This document shows positions 44,598-54,370 of a DNA stretch of 64,000 nucleotides, piece by piece. The stretch comes from Brachionus manjavacas. Lineage: Eukaryota > Rotifera > Eurotatoria > Ploima > Brachionidae. The notes under the pieces were generated by a model, which was not told the DNA's origin, did not search any database, and worked only from the letters and a program-made list of their open reading frames with translations. Made by a program: the position numbers and the translations under genes. Within the stretch, counting starts at the first letter, position 1; the number at the start of each line of letters is the position of its first letter. The stretch spans positions 1,208,001 through 1,272,000 of the forward strand of contig JAHQIY010000019.1 of assembly GCA_019054805.1 (NCBI GenBank). Direction: 5' to 3'.

Positions 44598-45076
44598 ATG
44601 GCCGAAATCGATCTGATCAACCGTGACCCCCAAAACTTGAACAACTTTCTCCAAGTAGAGTTCGATGACGTTCTAGCTGAACCAGAAGGTACTCACACAA
44701 TTGACTGTGTGTGGAGAAACTCGCACAAATGCTTCAAATGCGGCAAAAATCTATGCTACAAGATCTTGACCATTTTGACTGGTATTTTCGTTGCCTTGTA
44801 CTGGGGCTGTGTCTTTGCCTGTGTTTCTTATTCAATTATCTGGTTTGTTACACCACTAATGAGACTGCTCCACATTATTTTGCATCCATTGAAGAAGATT
44901 CTTTCAATCATCTTATCAAGTAATTTTTTTTGATATAATGATTTTTTTATATAAATATTAATTTTTCTATTTTAGCCTTCCTTGGTCCGTTCATGCAAAC
45001 ATATGGTCTTTTCTTCTCCAGAATCCATGTCACCCAATCACAAGGTGAACCACCGAAACCGATCGGAGAATTATAA
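44598..45076 (+). CDS. Caveolin family protein, copy 2
   Basis: Two exons, 44598-44919 and 44976-45076, 140 aa. The first about 250 nt are almost identical to copy 1, including synonymous sites; residue 2 is Ala. FDDVLAEP is at 22-29, with the same C38/C45/C48/C53 cluster and hydrophobic hairpin. The end of exon 1 (RLLHIILHPLKK) and the shorter second exon ending PPKPIGEL differ from copy 1 and match copy 3. The intron is 56 bp. Confidence 0.93.
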
Positions 45077-45568
45077 GCAATTAATTTATTGCGAACTTCT
45101 GAGCTATTTTACATTTATTTTGCATGACAAAAAGCTCTTTGATTCTATTTTATTTTTCTAATAAAATATTTTAAATTATTGATTTTTTTGATATATTAAA
45201 TTTCAAATAAGTTTTTTTCATATTTGATATTTTTTTATTATTCATTAAATTAATTTACAGTTGATATAGATATTCAAAGTAATAATAGAAATGAGGACAA
45301 AAAACAACTCTGGAAAGATTAGAATTTTAGTTGATTCAACCGATTAAAGTGACCAATTCAAGTGTTGATGGTAGGTAAGAGTTATTTTCTAGAACTTCTA
45401 ATTGACAATAAAAAGAATTTAAATTATTTAATTTCAATAATGTTTTGAAAATGTTTAACAAGAAACTGAGATCTCTGGAAAACACAGCAATTTCATTAGT
45501 GCTTCGAAAGGTTCATGATGCCGATTGCATTTATTTTTGTTATTTAGGAATGCAAATAATTTTCAACC
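45077..45568. other. Intergenic after caveolin copy 2
   Basis: AT-rich; polyadenylation-like AATAAA near 45161. No gene seen. Confidence 0.5.
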
Positions 45569-46605
45569 CAAATAACTGCAGATGTTCCTCAAGGCTCAGT
45601 AATTAGTCCTCTTTTATTTAGTATATATATTAATGACGTCCCCAAAAGAAACAAAACAAATAATGAATACTCTCTGCTTTTCGCAGATGATCTAGTTACA
45701 TTCTTCATTTATAACAAAAAGGGGAACCTAGAAAATAAGATAAATAAATACACCAACGAACTAGAACAATGGCTTATTAAATGGAAAATGAAGATATCAT
45801 TTGAAAAGTCGTGTTCAGTAGTCTTCTCTAGGTACAAAAAAGAGGGTGATAATCTAAACTTAAAAATCTATGGAAACAGAATAGTGAGCCAAAAAGAAAT
45901 CAAGTTTCTTGGTATAAAATTTGATTCAAAATTAAAAAATTAACGAAATTAAAGAACGCTGCAACAAAAGGCTAAATATTATTAAGATACTGTCAAATAA
46001 AAAATGGGGTCTTAATCAAAACACACTAGGAAATTTATATAAATCTTTAGTCGGATCTATTTTAGACTATTCTTTTCCTTTCTTGAATTCATTTTCAGAA
46101 AATAATATCAAAAAACCACAAGCAATTCAGAATACAGCAGTAAGATCTATCCTTAATTTAAAATATGATACTCCCTCCAACATCGTGCAACATGAAGCTT
46201 TTAATAAACTAAAATTACTTACAGTCTCAAATCGGCTTTTTGAGTTGAGTGAGAGATATGTTGGGACAGAACTGAGTCATTCTATTCCATTGGTTGTAAG
46301 CCTGGTGGAGGAATACAAAGAAGGTTTCGAATTGAGATATATTGAATACCCAACTCCATTGTGTAATTGCTACCTTACAATTTCCTCTTTTTTTCCTGAA
46401 ACCTAAACTTTGTAAACATTTTCCACATGTTACTATCTATGTCTTCTAAACTTTCATTTTTTTTAGCTTATTTACTTTATTTTGATTTTTTTATCTCATT
46501 TTATTAACTTTAATTTTATTTTTGATTTTGATTTTGATTTTTTTAATTTATTCTGAAGGAGCCCTAGCTCGGTACAGAAAACAAATAAATAAATAAATAA
46601 TTCAA
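45569..46605 (+). mobile_element. LINE-A copy, 5'-truncated
   Basis: Starts abruptly at ATAACTGCAG within the RT domain (VPQGSVISPLLF) and runs to the C-terminus and the UTR hairpin GAGCCCTAGCTC (46560-46570) with an AAATA tail. Very similar to 27244-28300, with a small deletion near 45940 and frame changes. LFADDL is intact. Confidence 0.9.
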
Positions 46606-46645
46606 AGATCTTAATTTCTTGAAGGTAAATAATATCGGTTACTAA

Positions 46646-47216
46646 AACACGGACCTCCAGTTTGTAAATAAAATGCACGCTTATCTTCCCAAGAAATACT
46701 TTGCCACTTATCCCCACAACTTTTTTGTACTAAATTTTACTTACTTTCATAAAAGACTATAATTTAAGCTCTAGCACATTCGGGTAGGCCTCCATTCCAT
46801 TTAAATCTCTTTTTTTTTAATTTTGTTTTTAGATTTGAAATAAATATTAAAATTTAATTTAATAAAATTTTTAACTGAAAATTTTTGTAAAATGATAGAA
46901 TTGGAAAGTGAAAATCTAGATGTTCAAAGAACGGTAGCAAATTCATTGACTTATTTTTATGAGAATTATACATAATGCAAAAGTTTTGCATTCAAAAGTT
47001 ATAAAAAAAATACTTTTTGATATGATTTTTTTGATCTTAAACTTCAAGATGCCGGTAATTAATCCTTAATTTAATAATTTTGTTCTTTCATTTTTTCCGA
47101 ATTTGCTAAAAAGTAAAGTTAGTAAAATTTATGTACTAGAAAATTGTGGGGGAAAAGTCGCAGAGTATTTCTTAGGGAGATAAGTTTTTGTTTTATTTAA
47201 AAACTGGAAGTCCGTT
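46646..47216. mobile_element. MITE of about 570 bp with about 105-bp inverted arms
   Basis: The left arm 46646-46750 (ACGGACCTCCAGTTTGTAAA on) pairs with the right arm 47111-47215, which ends in GTCCGT. Identity is high with small indels. The interior is AT-rich and non-coding. Confidence 0.75.
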
Positions 47217-47461
47217 TTTTAGGAATAAACTAAATCTTGTTTATTTTTATTTATTATTTGATAGTGTTAAACATCAAGTCTTTCTTGCATAGAATTGATT
47301 CGAATTATTTCATAGTTAAACTTCTATTACTTATCAGAGAATTTTTAAAATTAATCAAAAATGGTTGTAAGATGGGCAAAATAAGCTGATGTGACTTTTG
47401 TATTCATACATTTTTGTTGATATGACCGATTTTGATTTAGTCTTCAAACAAGCCAAAGACT

Positions 47462-48003
47462 ATGTGGATGAAAGAGGTTTTTAAGGATATTCTAATAATG
47501 GGTGACTTTAACTTTCCATCAATCATCTGGTCTAATGGATGTGTTTCAGAAATCTCAAACGAAAATGGCATCGAACATAAATTCAGCGAGACGCTAAGCG
47601 ACACTTTTCTATATCAGCATGTAAATGTTCCAACATTTCAATTGTCAAACAAAAAAGCTGTCAACACTTTGGATTTGATTTTCACGACTCAGTCTGGCAG
47701 TGTGTATGCAATCGATACAAAATTTGTGCTTGGTAACATAAATAAAGGATATCTGGTTATCTTTTTCAATTTTGTACTCAAAAACAAGGTTAGTAAGGAA
47801 TCATTTATTATTGAAAAATTTATTTAAAGTAAAGCTGATTTTGAAAAAATTTCTGATTTTTTATCAAATATTGATTGGGTGCACTTATTTGAGAATTTAA
47901 ATATTCAGGAAATGTACAATGAGTTTATTTTCTATGTCAGCGAAGCTAGTAATCGATTCATTCCAGTAACGGATGGCTCTAAAAAGAAAAGTATCTCAAA
48001 ACC
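47462..48003 (+). pseudogene. LINE-C endonuclease C-terminal part
   Basis: ILIMGDFNFPSIIW, QHVNVPTF and NTLDLIFTTQSG are the closing blocks of an APE-type LINE endonuclease. A TAA at 47825-47827 interrupts the frame, which then continues through KADFEKISDFLSNIDW to a frame change just before 48004. Confidence 0.75.
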
Positions 48004-49938
48004 TTGGATAAAGATGATCTCAAGATCTTAATTAGGAATAAGAAAAATCTTAGATACAGGAACTGTTCATGTAACTGGAAGGATATGAATCTTTATAATG
48101 ATTACAAAAGTTTCTGTAAATTAGTTTTTTCGGAAATAAAAAGAGCCAGACTAACTTATGAACAAAATTTAGTGGATAAAGCTAAGAAGAATCCAAAATT
48201 ATTATACAAATATCTAAATGATCAACAAGTAATCAGAGACTCAATCAAAGCATTAAAGAAGTCAAACAATGAATTAACGCAAGAACCGAAAGAGATATCA
48301 AATCTACTAAATAAATGTTTTCAAGATGTTTTTGTTATTGAACAAGATGAGGAGCTTCCACCTTTTGTAGCTGAACTTATTGAAAACTGTTCAGAATATA
48401 TTGACATTGAACCAAATGATATTAGTTATGAAGTGGTTTATAAAAAATTACAAGACCTTAATCAAAATAAATCATGTGGTGTTGCTAAAAAACTTTATCC
48501 GCTATTGCTAAAAAACTGTGCAGACGCCTTTACTGTTCCTTTAACTTTAATTTTCAGAAAGTCTTTATCTAATAGTCAGCTTCTAATCCAATTCAGATCA
48601 GCAAATATTACTCCATTGTTTAAAAAAGGTGATAAATCAACGGCCAGCAATTATCGTCCCATGTCTTTAACTTCAATTCCGTACAAAATTATGGAAAGCA
48701 TAATAAGAACCAAAATGGAAGACTATCTTTATAAGAACAATATTATAACTAAAGAACAGCATGGATTTTTCAAGAAAAAGTCATGTACATCTAATCTTAT
48801 GGAAACTCTAGATTTCATCTCAATGAGTCTAGACAAAAGTATTCCTGTTGATGTAATTCTACTAGATTTTGCGAAAGCATTTGATACTGTTCCGCACAGA
48901 TGAATAATAGCTAAATTGAAAGCGTATGGCTTTGATGATCTGACACTAAAATGGATTGAAGCTTTCTTGAAAAATAGAAGACAACGAGTTTTTCAAGGTG
49001 AAATTTTGTCGGATTGGGTTGAGATATTTAGCGGTGTACCACAAGGATCAGTGATTGGTCCACTTTTGTTCGTTTTGTATATCAATGATTTACCAAAAGG
49101 AATAGAGAATATTGTCAAAATGTATGCAGATGATACAAAAATATACTCGCAAACGGTATCAGAAATAAGCACAGTGAAACTTCAATCAGATTTAGATTTA
49201 ATTTTCAAGTGGACTCAAGATTGGCTTCTTCTCTTCAACACATCAAAATGTGTGGTTATGCATTACAGTCATAAAAACAAAGAATTCACTTATTTTATTA
49301 ATGGTAAACAGTTATCAACGTCTGAAACCGAAAGAGATCTTGGAGTTATCTTCAATACAAATCTCAAATGGAAAAATCAAGTGATAGAGGTTACAAACAA
49401 AGCAAATCAAATGTTTGGTCGCATCAGGAAATCATTCGCTCGTTTTGATTGTAAGTTATTTAGATCATTGTATTTAACTTTTGTTCGTCCTCTTTTGGAA
49501 TTTGCTGTGCCTGTATGGTCTCCATTTCTTAAGACGGATTGTGAGAATCTTGAGAGGATTCAACGCAGAGCTACGAAATTTGTTTCTTCAATTAGAAACA
49601 AACCGTATGAAAGCAGATTGAAGGCTTTGAACATTTTAAATCTGGTGGAAAGAAGAAAAAGAGGTGATCTAATTCAATTATACAAGTTCATGCATGGAAT
49701 AGAAATGGTTGAAAAAAGCAACAATTTTAATGTCACCAAAATCCAAGGAAGAGGTCACTGCTTCAAATATCAAAAAGAAATTTCGAGGCTCCAACATAGA
49801 GATAACTTTTTTTTCAACAGAACCGCTAACATATGGAACTCACTGCCAAATCAATTAGTTGAAGCCCCCAATGTTAACAGCTTTAAAGCAGGCATTGATT
49901 GCTGGATGAGCAGCAATCAATCACATCAGCTGTCATAG
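48004..49938 (+). pseudogene. LINE-C reverse transcriptase, single internal stop
   Basis: One reading frame of 644 codons broken only by TGA at 48901-48903 (after FDTVPHR, where CGA would be expected). RT blocks: SCGVAKKLYPLLLKNC, PLFKKGDKSTASNYRP, QHGFFKKKSCTSNL, LLDFAKAFDTVPH, SGVPQGSVIGPLLFVLYIND and MYADDTKIY with the catalytic pair. The C-terminal FFFNRTANIWNSLP block is complete. Target-primed reverse transcription is the known role of the family. Confidence 0.9.
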
Positions 49939-50012
49939 TGTGCCTTATCAGCACACTCGCTGGCTAGCCAGCTACAGTCAAAACTACTACTGCTACTACT
50001 ACTACTACTACA

Positions 50013-52304
50013 AGAATCTGTTTAATCAAAATTGATATTCATAATTTGAATATTTTATATAAGAAAAAAAAATATTCAATTTAAATTTGGGTAAAATACA
50101 AAGATAATCAGAATTCAATCAGGAAAATTTTAAAACTATAAACTTGATTGATGAATTATTTCTATTAAATTTGGCGTAAAAAATGTTTTCAAAAAATTAA
50201 AAAAAAACTTTAAAAATCGCTTTTTTCTTTTAATTTTGTTCAAAAATGAAAGAATTTAAATTTTTTGACTCTTTAAAAGCAAGAAAAATCTTACGAGCTT
50301 ATTTTTATTAAAACAATTATTTTATGAAAGATCTATTAATAGACCTTTTAAAAAGTAGTGTTTTTTGTTTTAATAAATATTAAAGTAACTGGATTTTTTT
50401 AAGAATTATTTAAAACGTGCCGTATTAAGGAATGAATTACATTTAAAAAAGTTCTTTAAATTTAATAAATTCTTTATGAGTGCGTTTACACTGTAAATTT
50501 AAATATTGAAATTAATAATATCAAAAAAAAACTCAAACTTTCAAAAATAAGCTTTTGAATTTTCATTAATTAAAAAGCTTTTTCATTTATTTAAAGATCA
50601 AGTATAATCACAATCTAAAAATTTTAAACTAAAAGCTGGTGTATTTTCATGTGAAAGAATATACTTATAATAAAATTTTTCATATGAGTTTTAGGTAAAT
50701 TTAAGCTCTAGATAAAAGAAATTAAAATAAAAACGAAAATTTAGTCTGAAAACCAAAAAACAAAATTAAATTTTGAAAAAAAAATTAATTTTAATCTGCT
50801 TCCCGTCCTCTTTGTTTCCTATCTGATTAAAGACATTTGAATGTTCACAAAATAGTTTCAATACAATGTAAACTTAAAAGGTGTAAAAAACAATATTTTA
50901 AAAAATTTCAAGAAATATTTGCCAATGAAGAAGATAAAATTTATTTATTCGAGAAAATTTATTCAATTACAATCGCAATCTTCAGCTGGTTCTTTGTGGT
51001 AGACATATTAGTAAAAAAGTTATTTCATTTTAAGATTATTGTTTTTGTTCTTTGTTCCAAAATTCACAATTCCCAAATAAGTAGTGTATTTGATTGAGTG
51101 GCTTAGATCTAATGACTACAAAAGATTTATAATGCATTTTATAAATTTAAAAAAAAATAATTATAATTCTCTAATTTAAAGGATCGTGACGAGGACGATT
51201 ATGTTCACAATAATTTGAGAATTTATTGAGAGAAAAAAATATTCTGGTCCTGCAAAACAACCGGCATAAAACGAATGAACGAACAAATTATTTGAACTTT
51301 TATTTTAATTATTAAGAGCTATTTTTTAGATTAAATCAATAATAAAATTAAGTTTTTGAGAAAAAAAATATGAAAACAAAAGCAGTATTAGATGTTAAAA
51401 ATAAAAATATTTTTTAGTGACAAAAATAAAATTCAATGTTTTATTCGATTGACTTAAAAAATAATGGCCATCAATTAATGGACTGACAAAAAAACTACAT
51501 ATGATGACAAATAAATTAATTGACTGATAAAATGATTATTTGAGTGACAAAAATACTTTTTTGACTAATTATTATTTTACAACAAATAAATGATTTTGAG
51601 GTCACAATAATAATCAAAATCTTGAACTATAGCACCAAAATCTGAAGGAAGCTCCAGACGATTATGACAAACCGTTTTGTCCAAATCTCATCATCAAGCT
51701 AGAGTCAACTAGGAGAAAACGTCGCAATTTAAGTTCATTCCTTACAATCTTAGAGAATTAAATTACTGAATAGCTTTTCTTTTTTTTCCTTATTCACTCC
51801 TTGTGAAGCATAGGGTCACTACTTTTGATTTTTACTCAAGTCGAACTAAATAGCTTAATTAGAACTAAAAAAAAATAAAATAAAAATGAATTAAATTTTG
51901 TCAGTGGAAAATTATTAAATAGTCATCTCAATATATATATATTTGTCAGTCGTTTAGTTTTTTTGTCAGAATAATTAGTTTTTTATTGTCATCTAAAATA
52001 GATTTAATTAGTCACCACTTTTAGTTATTTTTGTCATCTTGAAAAAATTAAATTTGTCACCCCAAAAAAATTTAGGCCAAAAATGATTAGCTTGTGATGA
52101 TCAAATTATATCTCATTCGAAATTCTTTATTTAAAATATAAATTTATTTCTTTAGTATTTTGATAAAAAAAAATAAAGAAAATGTCAGGCATTCTGAAAA
52201 AATAATTAAATTATTTGTTTAATAATTTATTTTTAAAATTAAAACCAAGAATCAGTTATAATCATTAAATAAAAACTGAAAGTTAAAGAAGAAAAATTAA
52301 TTGC
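50013..52304. other. AT-rich intergenic; TGAC/GTCA-rich inverted zones
   Basis: 51405-51610 has repeated TGACAAA / TGACTNA words spaced about 15-25 bp, and 51905-52075 has the complementary TTTGTCA words, about 300 bp apart. An 86-codon frame at 50837-51097 is not recognisable. No gene supported. Confidence 0.5.
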
Positions 52305-52782
52305 TTATAATTCTCCGATCGGTTTCGGTGGTTCACCTTGTGATTGGGTGACATGGATTCTGGAGAAGAAAAGACCATATGTTTGCATTAACGGACCAAG
52401 GAAGGCTAAAATAGAAAAATTAATATTTATATCAAAAAATCATTATATCAAAAAAAATACTTGATAAGATGATTGAAAGTATCTTCTTCAATGGATGCAA
52501 AATAATGTGGAGCAGTCTCATTAGTGGTGTAACAAACCAGACAATTGAATAGGAAACACAGGCAAAGACACAGCCCCAGTACAAGGCAACGAAAATACCA
52601 GTCAAAATGGTCAAGATCTTGTAGCATAGATTTTTGCCGCATTTGAAGCATTTGTGCGAGTTTCTCCACACACAGTCAATTGTGTGGGTACCTTCTGGTT
52701 CAGCTAGAACGTCATCGAACTCTACTTGGAGAAAGTTGTTCAAGTTTTGGGGGTCACGGTTGATCAGATCGATTTCGGCCAT
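52305..52782 (-). CDS. Caveolin family protein, copy 3
   Basis: Two exons, 52782-52461 and 52405-52305, 140 aa, on the minus strand facing copy 2. Same FDDVLAEP signature (22-29), cysteine cluster and hydrophobic hairpin; Ile to Val near residue 80. The intron (55 bp) and second exon are almost identical to copy 2. One early synonymous site (ACC) is as in copy 1. A TATA box and the 30-bp box precede it. Confidence 0.93.
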
Positions 52783-52850
52783 CTTTAATGATTTCTGATT
52801 TAATCCTAATTATTGCTAGTTTACTGCTTTACAAACGAATATTTTTTTTA

Positions 52851-52921
52851 TTTATATAGACTTTGCCGAATGGATTTTCGTTTACTAAAGTTGTTTATTT
52901 CGTTAGTTTCTGCTACCATAG
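52851..52921 (-). promoter_or_regulatory. Candidate promoter of caveolin copy 3
   Basis: On the minus strand the conserved box (CTATGGTAGCAGAAACTAAC at 52921 down to 52892) is followed by TATATAAA (52858-52851), about 70 nt before the ATG. The arrangement is the same as at copy 2. Confidence 0.6.
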
Positions 52922-53817
52922 TACCATATTATTTTTGATTATTTATAATTATTATCGAGCACTAAAATTTCACATAATGTCCCCATGTCTTACTTGTTTT
53001 AATTTAAATTTTATTTTAAAGTGTTGTTTAATTTTTAATGCTTAATAATTATATCGCCTCATTGTTTTGGTGTTTTTTTTTGTGTTTTTGTTGCTAATCT
53101 ATACTTTTTTTTACTATTAAAAATTGCTTAGGGCCCTAAACCTCCACATACATTATAAACAAAAGCTTTTATTGAGAATTCAAAATCCCCTTATTTTATC
53201 GACTTGCACCCAAAAGACATGTTACCTTAAGTTTTTTTAGATAAATCTTAGAAATATTTGATTGTTGAATTTAATTTTGTCCAAAACTCACAGAAATACA
53301 TTTTTAAAGAAAGCCATTCTAAATAAACATTCTAATATTTTTTTTTACATTTATTAAGAATTTGTTAAAAATTCAATTAATAAAATTTATTTAAAAAAAA
53401 AAAAAAAATTATATTGATATGAGATAAATGCATCTTAGACTAATTCATCTCAATTACAATAGACATTTTCAATATTCAAGATTTAAAATATTTTTTCAAT
53501 TTTTTCATTTTCTTTATTGGGGATCTATTGGAAAATCTTTTTTTTAGAGTTAATTTTTGGTAAATTTTAGTATTAGATTTAAGATTTTCTCCAAAAATAA
53601 AACAAACTCTATTGCTAAATAATATCAAGTTGGTTGCTAATCGATTTTTCACTAACCACCTAAAATTTAAATGACCAAAAAATATATATTACTTTCATAA
53701 ATAAAAATATTTTATTTTTTAAGTTTGGGGCTAATTATTAAATGAGCGATAATAAAATACAAAATTTGAAAAAAGTCATTTGAACAGGTTTTCTGGTTTT
53801 GTTCACTTAAATTGTGC
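52922..53817. other. AT-rich intergenic
   Basis: No gene or repeat supported. Confidence 0.5.
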
Positions 53818-54173
53818 TGTAGAGGGGTTGTGAAGTTCATTTCAATTCAGAAAAACTTGAATAACTTTTTTACTAAAAGAGATAATTTAGTTCTGTAAAA
53901 TGCTCAATGGTTAAGCAACTTTGCTTAATCCAAAAATATATGTCTGCAAAAACTCTGCAGTGTAATTGCACACTTGATTGGAATACTTTTTAATGGGGTG
54001 CAAAATGCAGAAAATTGCAGAGTATTTTGCAGACTTATTTTACTGCATTAAGCAAATTTGCTTATAATTAAGCATTTTACAGAACTGAATTATCTCTTTT
54101 AGTAAAAAAGTTATTCAAATTTTTCTGAATTGAAATGATCGAATTGAAACGAACTTCACAACCCCTGCTGTAG
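53818..54173. repeat. 350-bp foldback element (long imperfect hairpin)
   Basis: AGGGGTTGTGAAGTTC at 53823 is mirrored by GAACTTCACAACCCCT at 54151-54166. Pairing runs inward through TAAAAGAGATAATT, TTCTGTAAAATGC and CTCTGCA words nearly to the centre. Non-coding; MITE-like. Confidence 0.8.
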
Positions 54174-54370
54174 AAGACCAACTCGATGAAGTAATCTCTG
54201 TGTCATACCAGAGTCCTGACTTATTAAAGGTGCTGGTAAAGGATACAACGATTTAACAACCATTTTCCTCTTTGATAGCAAGGGACAAAATATCAAATTT
54301 ATTTAAAAAATAATTAATTAAATTATATTAAAAATTTTTTTAACAAACATAAAAAAAATCAATATAAAAA

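Larger units (their letters stand above)
47400..50012 (+). mobile_element. LINE-C, 5'-truncated, nearly intact RT frame, TAC-repeat tail
   Basis: Endonuclease C-terminal part, RT, a structured UTR (stem AGTGTGC/GCACACT at 49937-49957 and palindrome GCTGGCTAGCCAGC at 49959-49972) and a run of TAC units to about 50010. The endonuclease N-terminal half is missing. Best preserved LINE in the window. CR1/Jockey group by its motifs. Confidence 0.9.

Noticed and set aside
39221..50010. CTA/TAC triplet runs considered as independent microsatellites or CRISPR-like repeats
   Set aside because: They are the 3' tails of LINE-B and LINE-C; there are no spacers.
50837..51097. 86-codon frame with hydrophobic stretch
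   Set aside because: Composition explained by AT-rich sequence; no homology recognised.
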